A DNA stretch of 64,000 nt from Phreatobacter sp. (GTDB lineage Bacteria > Pseudomonadota > Alphaproteobacteria > Rhizobiales > Phreatobacteraceae), in the NCBI RefSeq assembly GCF_022843985.1, contig NZ_JALHMP010000007.1, positions 62,001 to 126,000 on the forward strand, written 5' to 3'. The notes below the pieces were generated by a model, which saw only the letters and a list, made by a program, of their open reading frames with translations, ran no database searches and had not been told where the DNA came from. Below are positions 37,744 to 46,588 of this stretch, piece by piece (position 1 is the first letter of the stretch; each line of letters begins with the position of its first letter). The position numbers were made by a program, and so were the translations under genes.

Positions 37744-38831
37744 TCCTTGCCACGATTGACGTAGGTCGCGTTGCCAAGGCCGGTGCCGATGGTGACGACG
37801 CCCCATTCCTTCGCGTCCTGCATGTCCGGAACCTCGCTGAGGCCCTGAACCACGGCGTCGTTGTGCACGACGATGACGGTCTCGTGGCCCCCGATTTCGG
37901 GAATTGCCTTGGCGAGGGCAGCCGGCAGGTTGAAATGCTCACTCTCCCAGGTGCCGCCGGGCAGGTTCTGGCCGCCGCGGTCGATGGACCCGTCCGTCCT
38001 GATCAGGCCCGGGCAGCCGATGCCGATGATCGGGGCAAGCGTCAGGCCCTCTTGACCCGCCTTGCTGATCAGGTCGTTGAGCATGGCCGCCAGCTTCTCG
38101 ATGGCGGCGGTCCGCGAGGGCTCGTCATCGGCATGGCGCCAAAGCTCCGACGTCCGCACCTCGGCCTTCGACAGGTCCCTGGCCTTTTTCATGTGGAGGT
38201 CCACCAACCCGGCGCGGATGTTGGTGCCACCAATATCAACGGCGAGGATGGCGTCATGGCCCGCCAGCGTCCAGGCGGGCATGAGGTGGGCCGCGCCGAT
38301 GAGGCCGGCCTCGTCGGGATGATGGCGGATGGGTTTCAGGTCCACGTCGATGCCGTCCGCCTTGAGCAGAATGTCGGTTCGGGCGATGGCAAGCTCGCCG
38401 ATGCGGCCGCCACGGAATCCGCCGCCGACGGCAATTCGCTTGACGTTCTGCCACGGCTTGGTGCGGCGAAAGCGGCGGATGACGCCGGCAAGTTCCTGGG
38501 CGAAATCCTCGATGGCACCGAGGACGACGGCGGCTGCCTCCTTGTCCTTACCGTGCATGGCCTTGTCGAGCCGCTTCTTGGTCAGCTCCGCCGTCTCGAC
38601 GTCGCCGAAGGGATCGGCATCGCATTTGCCGAGCCTCTCGCGCCAGTCGTCAAGCTTCGCGGAAAAGGCGCGCTTGCTAGCGCGGTCGCCGATGAAGCCC
38701 TCCTTGTCGCGCAACTCGAGATTGTAGCTGGAGATGGTAACCGACGGCAGTTGCTCGGCGCCGTGGCTGGCGATCGGTTCCCGCGTTCCATGCACCTTGC
38801 CTGATCGCTTCGTTGTCGCCTTGGCCATCAT
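37740..38831 (-). CDS. ROK-family sugar-kinase-like protein with lobes in permuted order
   Basis: A 363-residue protein. Residues about 85-185 read like the C-lobe of a ROK kinase: a helix AVVLGAIEDFAQELAGVI, adenosine motif KRIAVGGGFRGG, then HHPDEAGLIGAAHL. The N-lobe follows: phosphate-1 loop LAVDIGGTNIRAG (about 197), IIGIGCPGLI, VVHNDAV, and phosphate-2 loop VTIGTGLGNA only about 13 residues from the C-terminus. In standard ROK proteins the order is the reverse. The zinc CxCGxxGC motif is absent. Start 38831 fits the EcfG-type promoter just upstream; the longer track start does not. Kinase activity and substrate are unknown; glucose or trehalose-derived sugar is a guess from context. Confidence 0.8.
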   Translation of the reverse strand: MMAKATTKRSGKVHGTREPIASHGAEQLPSVTISSYNLELRDKEGFIGDRASKRAFSAKLDDWRERLGKCDADPFGDVETAELTKKRLDKAMHGKDKEAAAVVLGAIEDFAQELAGVIRRFRRTKPWQNVKRIAVGGGFRGGRIGELAIARTDILLKADGIDVDLKPIRHHPDEAGLIGAAHLMPAWTLAGHDAILAVDIGGTNIRAGLVDLHMKKARDLSKAEVRTSELWRHADDEPSRTAAIEKLAAMLNDLISKAGQEGLTLAPIIGIGCPGLIRTDGSIDRGGQNLPGGTWESEHFNLPAALAKAIPEIGGHETVIVVHNDAVVQGLSEVPDMQDAKEWGVVTIGTGLGNATYVNRGKD

Positions 38832-38858
38832 TCGCCCCCGCTTTGCACCGGAAGCCAT

Positions 38859-38883
38859 AACGTGCGTCCCGGTCCCGCGTTCC
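38859..38883 (-). promoter_or_regulatory. EcfG-type (general stress sigma factor) promoter for the ROK gene
   Basis: Read on the minus strand, the sequence is GGAAC, 16 bases, CGTT, an exact match to the alphaproteobacterial EcfG consensus GGAAC-N16/17-CGTT. It lies about 28 bases upstream of the ATG at 38831, a normal promoter distance. It would put the gene under the PhyR-NepR-EcfG stress response. Confidence 0.65.
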
Positions 38884-38915
38884 GCGGGCTGGGCGCCACC
38901 GTCTCGACGGCCGCG

Positions 38916-38940
38916 GGAACCAAACGGCGACCCGGGCATT
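38916..38940 (+). promoter_or_regulatory. Weak EcfG-like promoter candidate upstream of otsB
   Basis: GGAAC (38916-38920), 16 bases, then CATT instead of CGTT. The -35 is exact and the -10 has one change. It points toward otsB, 110 bases downstream, and lies opposite the exact EcfG site of the ROK gene. Trehalose genes are often EcfG-dependent, which makes it worth listing. Confidence 0.3.
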
Positions 38941-39049
38941 GTTAGGTCATTGGGTCGAATTAAAGGTGCGGTATTTCCGTGTGGTTTCTGCTGTCCGGTT
39001 CTGGGTTGAACACGGTCCGGGCCGTGTCCCGCATCCATGGGTCCGGCGC

Positions 39050-39829
39050 ATGCGCGTGAGACCAAGTGCGCATCCGGTCCTCGCCGAGCTTGTGGCACAG
39101 ATCACCGCACGGCCCGATCGCTACGCCCTGTTTTCCGATTTCGACGGGACGCTCGTCGAGATCGCCGACCGGCCGGATCAGGTGGTGGTTCCCGCCGATC
39201 TTGCAATCAATCTGCGACGCGTGTGGCAGATGTTGGGTGGTGCGCTGGCCATTATCACCGGGCGTCCGTTGCGGCAGGTGGAGGCCTATATCGGCGCTGC
39301 CGGGCTGGAGGCCTCCGGCCTCCACGGCATCGAGTTCAACTTTCCCCTGACGGCAGGCGGCTCCCCACCGGCGCCGCAGGCGCCCCGCGCGCTGGTGAGC
39401 GAAGTGGTGAAGGTCGTGGCCGCGGAGCCCGGTTTTCGCCTTGAGAACAAGGGCGCGATCCTGACCGTGCATTTTCGCCAGGTTCCGGCGGCTGGCGGGC
39501 GGCTCAAGGCTGCGCTCGAGGCCATCATCGAGCGCCTGAAGCTCGACCATCACCTTAAGGAAGGCCGCGCCGTCATCGAGATCATCCCCAACGGCACGTC
39601 CAAGGGTACGGCGCTCGCCGAGTTCCTGCGCCGCACCCCCTATGCCAGCCGCATTCCCGTGATGATGGGCGACGACAAGGCTGACGAGGATGCCTTCGCC
39701 GTCGCCCACGAGGCTGGAGGTCTCGGCCTGAAGGTCGCCGGCGAACATTTCAGGGTGGGCGACGAGCCCTTCCGCCATGCCGGCGAGGTGCGAGCCTTCA
39801 TTGCTGCCCTTGCCGCTCACAGCCGATGA
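39050..39829 (+). CDS. otsB: Trehalose-6-phosphate phosphatase
   Basis: A 259-residue HAD phosphatase that dephosphorylates trehalose-6-phosphate. Motif I is FSDFDGTLVEIA (nucleophilic Asp), GALAIITGRPL is motif II, and motif IV is MMGDDKADEDAF; SGLHGIEF is typical of OtsB. I prefer ATG 39050 over the track start at 38939. It heads the otsB-GH15-otsA cluster. Confidence 0.92.
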   Translation: MRVRPSAHPVLAELVAQITARPDRYALFSDFDGTLVEIADRPDQVVVPADLAINLRRVWQMLGGALAIITGRPLRQVEAYIGAAGLEASGLHGIEFNFPLTAGGSPPAPQAPRALVSEVVKVVAAEPGFRLENKGAILTVHFRQVPAAGGRLKAALEAIIERLKLDHHLKEGRAVIEIIPNGTSKGTALAEFLRRTPYASRIPVMMGDDKADEDAFAVAHEAGGLGLKVAGEHFRVGDEPFRHAGEVRAFIAALAAHSR

Positions 39830-39845
39830 CAGCGAGGCGCAGCCG

Positions 39846-41651
39846 ATGACAGAACCCCAGCCACCTCACAAGCGCCTCGCCCCGCCGTCCATGGCGATCA
39901 TCGGCAACAGCACGATGGCGGCCCTGATCGATCAGAAGGCGCGGATCCTATGGACCTGCTGGCCGCGGATCGACGGTGATCCGCTGTTCTCGGCGCTCGT
40001 CGGCGGCGCCGATCCGCAGCGCGGTTTCCTGGCGGTAGAGCTGGAGGGTATGACCGCGTCCACCCAGTCATACGAACGCAACACCGCCATCCTCGTCACG
40101 GTGATGACGGCGGCTGACGGATCAGCGATCCGGGTCACCGACTTTGCGCCGCGTTTCAAACAACATGACCGCATCTTCCGACCGCCGATGATTCTCCGAC
40201 GGATCGAGCCGATCGCCGGGACGCCGCGTGTCAGGGTGAAGATGCGGCCGACCATGGCCTATGGCCGCCATGACGGCCGGCCGATTCCCGGCTCCAACCA
40301 TATCCGCTACGTCTCCGAAGCCGGCGCTGTCCGCCTCACCTCGGACATACCGGTGGCCTACCTGTCATCCGAGGCGCAGTTCGTGGTCACCCGGCCGATG
40401 ACCATGATCATCCATGCCGACGAGACTTTCCCCAATTCGATCGAGGACGTCTGGTTCGCCTTCCTGCGCTCGACCCGGCAATACTGGCTCGACTGGGTGC
40501 GCTACCTCTCCATTCCCTATGAGTGGCAGGACGCGGTGATCCGCGCCGCAGTGACGCTGAAACTGTGCTCCTGCGAGGAGACAGGTGCCATCGTCGCTGC
40601 GCTCACGACGTCCATTCCCGAAGCGCCAGGCACCGGGCGGAACTGGGATTACCGGTTCTGCTGGCTGAGGGACGCGTATTTCACCGTCCACGCATTGAAC
40701 AAGCTCGGCGCGACGCTGACGATGGAGCGCTTCCTCGACTACATGCGCTCGGTCATCGCGGCGGAGAAGGGGCCCTACCTCAAGCCCGTCTACGCGATCG
40801 TGCCGGAACAATCGCTGCACGAGTGGATATCCGAATCTCTCCCAGGCTTCGACGGCGACGGACCGGTGCGGATCGGCAATGCCGCGGCCGAGCAGGTCCA
40901 GCATGACGTTACCGGCAGCATGATCCTGGCGGCGTCGCAGATGTTCTACGATCACCGCCTGCCGAAGCTCGGCGACGCCGCGCTGTTCCATGAGTTGGAG
41001 GTCCTTGGCGAGACGGCGGCCACCATGGCCTTCGAGCCTGATGCCGGCATCTGGGAATATCGCGGTCGCCGGGCGATCCACACCCATTCTGCGGCCATGT
41101 GCTTCGCCGCCTGCGACAGGCTGGCCAAGATTGCCGAGCGGCTCGAGCTCAGGATCCGGCAGGATTACTGGCAGACCCATGCCGAGCGGATCCGAGCCGC
41201 GATCCTGGAGCGGTCCTGGAACGAGGCCCAGGGCTTCTTCGCAGCTAGTTTCGATGGTTCAGGCGCCGATGCAAGCACGCTGCTTCTCCACGAACTGGGC
41301 ATCGTCGAGGCGAGCGACCCACGCTTCGTGCGAACCGTGGAGGCGCTGCAGAAGCGACTGACACGGCAGGGTTACTTGCTGCGCTACGACGACCGTGACG
41401 ACTTCGGAACGCCGTCAACCTCCTTCACCATCTGCACCTTCTGGCTGGCCGACGCGCTCTATGCCATCGGCCGCGTCGACGAGGCGCGGGCGATCTTCGA
41501 GGCGCTTCTGGCTCGCCGCAACCATGTCGGGCTCCTGTCGGAGGACATCGACCCTGAGAACGGTGATCTCTGGGGCAATTTTCCGCAGACCTATTCGATG
41601 GTCGGCATCATCGTCACGGCCATGCGGCTGTCGCGCGACTGGGTTCACTAG
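39846..41651 (+). CDS. Glycoside hydrolase family 15 protein (glucoamylase/trehalase-like)
   Basis: A 601-residue GH15 enzyme. An N-terminal beta domain (YGSTSL-like AIIGNSTMAALID) precedes the (alpha/alpha)6 barrel with GTGRNWDYRFCWLRDAYFTVHAL and a C-terminal LLSEDIDPENGDLWGNFPQTYSMVG. As I recall, many homologues read SEEIDP there, so the Asp is notable. No signal peptide, hence cytosolic. It lies 16 bases after otsB and before otsA, a frequent arrangement. Likely substrates are trehalose or a short alpha-glucan. Confidence 0.9.
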   Translation: MTEPQPPHKRLAPPSMAIIGNSTMAALIDQKARILWTCWPRIDGDPLFSALVGGADPQRGFLAVELEGMTASTQSYERNTAILVTVMTAADGSAIRVTDFAPRFKQHDRIFRPPMILRRIEPIAGTPRVRVKMRPTMAYGRHDGRPIPGSNHIRYVSEAGAVRLTSDIPVAYLSSEAQFVVTRPMTMIIHADETFPNSIEDVWFAFLRSTRQYWLDWVRYLSIPYEWQDAVIRAAVTLKLCSCEETGAIVAALTTSIPEAPGTGRNWDYRFCWLRDAYFTVHALNKLGATLTMERFLDYMRSVIAAEKGPYLKPVYAIVPEQSLHEWISESLPGFDGDGPVRIGNAAAEQVQHDVTGSMILAASQMFYDHRLPKLGDAALFHELEVLGETAATMAFEPDAGIWEYRGRRAIHTHSAAMCFAACDRLAKIAERLELRIRQDYWQTHAERIRAAILERSWNEAQGFFAASFDGSGADASTLLLHELGIVEASDPRFVRTVEALQKRLTRQGYLLRYDDRDDFGTPSTSFTICTFWLADALYAIGRVDEARAIFEALLARRNHVGLLSEDIDPENGDLWGNFPQTYSMVGIIVTAMRLSRDWVH

Positions 41652-41657
41652 GCCTGT

Positions 41658-41679
41658 GCCGCAGCCGGGCGGCTGCGGC
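41658..41679 (+). terminator. Strong 9-bp hairpin between GH15 and otsA
   Basis: GCCGCAGCC and GGCTGCGGC pair perfectly around GGGC, six bases after the GH15 stop. No U-run follows. It could reduce read-through into otsA or stabilise the otsB-GH15 transcript, so otsA may have its own promoter in the remaining gap of about 100 bp. Confidence 0.45.
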
Positions 41680-41781
41680 CTGATCTGCTCACCGGACTGC
41701 CCGCTTCGGGTGGTCCAACCAACCAAAGGAGGGGGTAAGCCGGGCTGCTGACAGGGCGTCCCGGTGCCCGGATCGGATCCG

Positions 41782-44019
41782 ATGAAGCAACTCACCCGAG
41801 GCGCAGTGGTCATGGTCTTGGCCACCCTGGTTCTGGTCGGTTTTCTTGCCGCTCTCGTGCCTCTGTCGAATTCCCTGATCGAGCAATGGGCTCGGCGCGA
41901 CCTGGAACTGAGATCAGAGCTGGTATTCAACTCGATCCGGGATCGGGTCGAGCGGGAGATCGCCGGGCAGACCCAGCAGCTCGTGCCCTTCTTCGAGCGA
42001 CTGACGGCCGATGAGCGGATCATGGCGCTCGGCCTCTGCGATGGGGGCGGCCGCATCACCGTCGCCACATCGAGGATGCCGAGTGGTCTCGATTGCCGCA
42101 TCCCCGCAGCCATCGAAGAGGCGCCGTTCCAGGCGCGTTTCATCCGCACCCGCGTCGCTGGCGAGCGCTTGCTGATCGGCGTCTTCCCCCTTGCCGTTGC
42201 CGGCCAGCCGGCCAGTCTGATCATCCTGCACGAACTTGGCTTCGTCGCCGACCGCATTGGCGAGGCGCGGTGGTATCTCGTCATCGTCGGTCTCGCCTTG
42301 CTGCTGCTGGTCGGTGCGGTCGCCTCCCTGATCGTCGGCCTGCTGCAGCGCCGCTACATGAGCGCGGTCCTCGCCAGCATCCAGGACCTGAAGGCGGGCA
42401 GGGCGTCCCGCCCGCGCGGCGTCATGGATCCCGGCGTCCAGGAGGAAAGCCGCGAGATCCGCGGCCTGCTGCGCGATTTCCGCGAGAAGATCCGCCAGGA
42501 GGACGGCACGCCGATTGAATGGTCTCCCGCGACGCTGCAGGATCTGCTGGAGAAGGAACTGCCCGACGCCGAGGTCTTCGTCGTCTCCAACCGAGAGCCC
42601 TATATCCATAACCGCGACGGTGACAGAATCGTGGTGCAGCGGCCAGCCAGCGGGCTCGTCTCGGCGCTGGAACCCGTCATGCGCGCCTGTGGCGGCATCT
42701 GGGTGGCGCACGGGTCGGGCTCCGCCGATCGCGATACCGTCGACGCCAGTGATCATGTCGCCGTGCCACCCGCCAAACCGGCCTATCGCCTCCGCCGTGT
42801 CTGGATCACGGAGGAGGAGCAGGAGGGCTATTACTACGGCCTGTCCAACGAAGGTCTGTGGCCGCTCTGCCACCTGGCCTATGTCCGCCCGATCTTCCGC
42901 GATGGCGACTGGCAGCAATATGTGGCGATCAACCAGCGATTCGCCGACGCGGTGGCGCGCGAGGCGACGCGGCCGGACCCGATCATCCTGGTCCAGGACT
43001 ACCATTTCGCCCTGCTGCCACGGATGATCCGCGAACTGCTGCCGAAAGCGACCATCCTGACCTTCTGGCATATCCCCTGGCCGAACGCCGAGGCTTTCGG
43101 CATCTGTCCATGGAAGGAGGAGATCATCGCGGGCCTGCTTGGCTCAACCGTGCTCGGTTTCCACACCCAAGCCTACTGCAACAATTTCTTCGAGACCGTC
43201 GACCGCTTCATGGAAAGTCGCATCGATCGCGAGCACCGTTCCGTGGTTTTCGGCGGCGAGGAGACCATGGTGCGGCCCTATCCGATCTCGATCGAATGGC
43301 CGCCAGCGGCCCTTCTGTCGCAGCAGCCGGTCGCCACCTGCCGTCAGGTGGTGCGCGAACGCTACGGTCTCGGCCCCGACATGAAGATTGGCGTCGGCAT
43401 CGAGCGTTTCGACTATACCAAGGGCATTCTCGACCGGCTCCAGGCCATCGACGAGCTGCTCATCCGCCGGCCCGAATGGAAGGGGCGCTTCACGTTCATC
43501 CAGATCGTCGCGCCGACCCGCTCGAAACTGACGAGCTATACGGCGCTGCAGAAGCACGCCTTGCGCATCACCGCAGAGGTGAACGCGCGCCACGGCAGCG
43601 AGGGCTACCAGCCGATCCACCTCGTCATCCGCCACCACGAGCCGGAAGAGGTCTATGAACTGTTCCGTGCGGCCGATCTCTGTGTGGTCTCCAGCCTGCA
43701 TGACGGGATGAACCTCGTGGCCAAGGAATTTGTCGCGGCGCGCGACGACGAGCTGGGCACGCTCGTCCTGTCCCGTTTCGCGGGGGCCTCGAGCGAACTG
43801 TCAGAGGCGTTGATCATCAATCCCTATGATGTGCAGGGCATGGCGGAGGCCATCGGCCGTGCCCTTGTCATGGGCGAGCCCGAGCAGCGCGAGCGCATGC
43901 GCCTGATGCGCAGCCATGTACGCGAGCGCAACGTTTATCGCTGGGCCGGCCAGATCCTCCTCGACGCGTCGCGTCTGCGTAAACGCCGGCGGGTGCAGGA
44001 ATTCCAGATCGGCGAGTAA
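41782..44019 (+). CDS. otsA: Trehalose-6-phosphate synthase fused to an N-terminal two-TM sensor-like module
   Basis: A 745-residue protein. Residues 7-28 and 164-187 are TM helices flanking a periplasmic domain of about 135 residues; a HAMP-like helical linker (190-240) leads into a GT20 synthase from about 262. Catalytic landmarks are [50 protein letters not shown] and [13 protein letters not shown]. It makes trehalose-6-phosphate from a nucleotide-glucose and glucose-6-phosphate. Standard OtsA is a soluble enzyme of about 470 residues, so the front half is extra and resembles the input half of a chemoreceptor or histidine kinase. ATG 41782 chosen over GTG 41764. Confidence 0.92.
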   Translation: MKQLTRGAVVMVLATLVLVGFLAALVPLSNSLIEQWARRDLELRSELVFNSIRDRVEREIAGQTQQLVPFFERLTADERIMALGLCDGGGRITVATSRMPSGLDCRIPAAIEEAPFQARFIRTRVAGERLLIGVFPLAVAGQPASLIILHELGFVADRIGEARWYLVIVGLALLLLVGAVASLIVGLLQRRYMSAVLASIQDLKAGRASRPRGVMDPGVQEESREIRGLLRDFREKIRQEDGTPIEWSPATLQDLLEKELPDAEVFVVSNREPYIHNRDGDRIVVQRPASGLVSALEPVMRACGGIWVAHGSGSADRDTVDASDHVAVPPAKPAYRLRRVWITEEEQEGYYYGLSNEGLWPLCHLAYVRPIFRDGDWQQYVAINQRFADAVAREATRPDPIILVQDYHFALLPRMIRELLPKATILTFWHIPWPNAEAFGICPWKEEIIAGLLGSTVLGFHTQAYCNNFFETVDRFMESRIDREHRSVVFGGEETMVRPYPISIEWPPAALLSQQPVATCRQVVRERYGLGPDMKIGVGIERFDYTKGILDRLQAIDELLIRRPEWKGRFTFIQIVAPTRSKLTSYTALQKHALRITAEVNARHGSEGYQPIHLVIRHHEPEEVYELFRAADLCVVSSLHDGMNLVAKEFVAARDDELGTLVLSRFAGASSELSEALIINPYDVQGMAEAIGRALVMGEPEQRERMRLMRSHVRERNVYRWAGQILLDASRLRKRRRVQEFQIGE

Positions 44020-44037
44020 CCGGGGGGCGAAACCCGG
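44020..44037 (+). terminator. Short hairpin after otsA
   Basis: CCGGG (44020-44024) pairs with CCCGG (44033-44037) directly after the otsA stop. The stem is short and there is no U-tract, so it is only a candidate terminator. Confidence 0.25.
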
Positions 44038-44077
44038 GCGCCTCCGCCGCGTTGCCAGAAGGGCCGGGGAGGCGCGC

Positions 44078-45532
44078 GTGACGACAAAGGCGACTGCGGC
44101 GGGCGACGGTCCGATCATCGAAACAGACATCCCGGCGCGCCTCGATCGCCTGCCTTGGGGACGCTTCCACACGCTGGTCGTGGCGGCGCTTGGCATAACC
44201 TGGATCCTTGACGGTCTGGAGGTGACACTGGCCGGCACCGTGGCTGGAGCGTTGAAGGCCAGTTCCGTGCTGCAATTCTCCAATCTCGATGTCGGGCTCG
44301 CGGGCAGCGCCTATCTCGCCGGTGCAGTGCTGGGCGCGCTGCTTTTCGGCTGGCTGACGGATCGCCTCGGGCGCAAGAGGCTCTTCTTCATCACCCTTTC
44401 GGTTTATATCGTGGCCACCGCCGCGACCGCCTTCAGCTGGAACCTGTGGACCTTCATGCTGTGCCGTTTCGTCACCGGGGCCGGGATCGGCGGCGAATAC
44501 GCGGCCATCAACTCCACCATCCAGGAGCTGGTCCCGGCGCGGGTGCGAGGCTGGACCGATCTTGTCATCAACGGGTCCTTCTGGATCGGCGCCGCCCTCG
44601 GCGCGGTCGGGGCTATTGTGCTCCTCGACCCCCGCGTCCTGAACCCTGATCTCGGGTGGCGCGCCGCTTTCCTCATCGGAGCGCTTCTCGCGCTCGTCAT
44701 CTTTTTCATGCGGATGTGGCTGCCGGAGAGTCCGCGCTGGCTGATGACCCACGGCCGGACCGCAGAGGCCGAGGCCATCGTTGCCGGCATCGAGGGACGG
44801 CTGCGGGCCGCGGGTCACCTAATCCCCGACACGCCACTGCGGAAGGTCCGCCTGAAGGCACGGACCTCGACGCCCTTCGCCGAGGTCTTCCACACACTGT
44901 TCCGCCGCCACCGCCGCAGGTCCGCGGTCGGTTTCGTGCTGATGGCGGCGCAGGCCTTCTTCTACAACGCCATCTTCTTTACCTATGCCCTCGTCCTGAC
45001 CGACTTCTACGGCATCGCTGCCAACCAGGTCGGCTGGTATATCCTCCCCTTCGCGCTGGGCAACGTGCTCGGGCCGGTCATGCTCGGTCGTTTCTTCGAC
45101 ACCTGGGGGCGCCGCCCGATGATCGCCCTGACCTATACGATGTCCGGTGTGCTGCTGGCGGCGACAGGTTGGCTGTTCGCGCAAGGGCTCCTGACGGCCC
45201 AGATGCAGACCTTCGCCTGGATGATGATTTTCTTCTTCGCCTCGGCCGCCGCGAGTTCCGCCTACCTGACCGTCAGCGAGACCTTCCCGCTGGAGCTCAG
45301 GGCGCTGGCCATCGCCATCTTTTATGCGATCGGAACCGGGATCGGTGGCATTTTTGGTCCCTGGTTATTTGGTGCGCTGATCGAGACGGGGTCGCGGTGG
45401 TCGCTGTTCGGCGGCTACATGGTCGGGGCGGTGCTCATGGTGATCGCCGCTGGCGTGATGTGGCGCTATGGCACCGCAGCAGAGCGGCGGTCGCTGGAAG
45501 ACATCAGCCGCCCGCTCTCCCATGTCGACTGA
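44078..45532 (+). CDS. MFS transporter (SLC22/sugar-acid porter-like)
   Basis: A 484-residue major facilitator with about 12 TM helices. It has the loop 2-3 signature GWLTDRLGRKRLFF, VTGAGIGGEYAAINSTIQEL in TM4-5 (typical of the metabolite:H+ symporter/NiaP-like branch) and FFDTWGRRPMIAL between helices 8 and 9. GTG 44078 follows GGGGAGG; the track start is inside otsA. The substrate is unknown. The IclR regulator and Old Yellow Enzyme downstream suggest an organic or aromatic acid. Confidence 0.88.
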   Translation: MTTKATAAGDGPIIETDIPARLDRLPWGRFHTLVVAALGITWILDGLEVTLAGTVAGALKASSVLQFSNLDVGLAGSAYLAGAVLGALLFGWLTDRLGRKRLFFITLSVYIVATAATAFSWNLWTFMLCRFVTGAGIGGEYAAINSTIQELVPARVRGWTDLVINGSFWIGAALGAVGAIVLLDPRVLNPDLGWRAAFLIGALLALVIFFMRMWLPESPRWLMTHGRTAEAEAIVAGIEGRLRAAGHLIPDTPLRKVRLKARTSTPFAEVFHTLFRRHRRRSAVGFVLMAAQAFFYNAIFFTYALVLTDFYGIAANQVGWYILPFALGNVLGPVMLGRFFDTWGRRPMIALTYTMSGVLLAATGWLFAQGLLTAQMQTFAWMMIFFFASAAASSAYLTVSETFPLELRALAIAIFYAIGTGIGGIFGPWLFGALIETGSRWSLFGGYMVGAVLMVIAAGVMWRYGTAAERRSLEDISRPLSHVD

Positions 45533-45609
45533 CGGCCTGCAATGGCTGCATGGCCGCTCCGCAATCGGCCGGCAGGTCTTTGCATCGGTATCGATGGTCG
45601 ATACAACCG

Positions 45610-45630
45610 TTCCGAATTACGCTTTCGGAA
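45610..45630. promoter_or_regulatory. Palindromic operator candidate upstream of the IclR gene
   Basis: TTCCGAA, a 7-base spacer, then TTCGGAA: a perfect 7-bp inverted repeat 22 bases before the IclR start. IclR-family proteins commonly bind such short palindromes in their own promoters, so autoregulation is likely. Not tested. Confidence 0.45.
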
Positions 45631-45651
45631 GCTATCGAGGGGTCCACTACC

Positions 45652-46467
45652 GTGTCGACGCAGCAGGGTTTCGAGCGCCGCTATCAGGCGCCAGAGCGCG
45701 AACCGATCATCGAGGTCGACGAGCGGCTGTTCCTCAAATCCGCGGCGCGATCCTTCTATGTGCTGGAGGCCTTTGCCCGCAGCCCGCGCCCGTTGTCGCT
45801 GGCGGAGGTCGCCAAGGCCGCCAAGATTTCGAAGAGCGCTGCCCAGCGTGTCGTCCAGACGTTGCTCGTCCTCGGCTATCTTGAGCGCTCGCCGACAGGG
45901 ACGGGTGTCGTTCCCGGCCGGCGTATCCTCGACCGGTCCTTCGACTACCTCCGGTCGAATCCCCTCATCGAACGGGCGACGCCGATCCTCACCGAGTTGC
46001 GCAAGACTTGCGGCGAGCGGGTGGACCTGAGCCTCTTCGACGACGTGACGATCCTCTATGCCATCCGCCTGCAGAGCAAGCGCGAGACCTTCTACGCCAC
46101 GCTGTCGGGCCGCCGCATGCCGACCTTCGCCACGGCCGGCGGCCGGGCAATGCTGGCCTTTCTCGACGATCGCCATGCCGACGACATCGTCAGGCGATCG
46201 AAACTTGCGCCGCTCACTCCGAAGACCCTCGTCGACCCGGTCCTGATCCGCCAGCGGATCGAGGAGGCCCGTCGGGACGGCTATGCCTCTGTGCTGGAGG
46301 AAAGCCTGATGGGCGAGATCGTCGTCGCGGCGGCGGTGGTCAAGGAGCGCAACATGCCCGTCGGCGCCATCCATATCGCTGGGTCGCTGGCCGACTGGTC
46401 CGCGGAGGATTTCCGCAAGCGTTTCGCCCCGCTTGCCATCGAGGCGGCCCGCGCCCTGTCAGGGTGA
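45652..46467 (+). CDS. IclR-family transcriptional regulator
   Basis: A 271-residue regulator. The N-terminal winged helix has FYVLEAFARSPRPLSLAEVAKAAKISKSAAQRVVQTL, and the C-terminal effector domain includes PTFATAGGRAMLAFL and a GYASVLEESLMGEIVVAAAV segment. GTG 45652 has GAGGGG upstream; earlier codons of the track ORF read through the MFS gene. It probably controls the flanking MFS transporter and/or Old Yellow Enzyme in response to a small organic acid. Confidence 0.88.
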   Translation: MSTQQGFERRYQAPEREPIIEVDERLFLKSAARSFYVLEAFARSPRPLSLAEVAKAAKISKSAAQRVVQTLLVLGYLERSPTGTGVVPGRRILDRSFDYLRSNPLIERATPILTELRKTCGERVDLSLFDDVTILYAIRLQSKRETFYATLSGRRMPTFATAGGRAMLAFLDDRHADDIVRRSKLAPLTPKTLVDPVLIRQRIEEARRDGYASVLEESLMGEIVVAAAVVKERNMPVGAIHIAGSLADWSAEDFRKRFAPLAIEAARALSG

Positions 46468-46588
46468 AACCACCCCGACGTGATCACCGTTCCGGATGGC
46501 TCGTCTTGCTGCGATGCAGCGGAGCCTCCCAGCCGGTCCAGTCCCTTTCCGCGGTTGCCAGAGCCGCCCGCCTCATCAGGAGATGACC

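Noticed and set aside
41764-41781. GTG 41764 as otsA start
   Set aside because: ATG 41782 immediately precedes the first TM helix and gives the usual N-terminus for a membrane protein.
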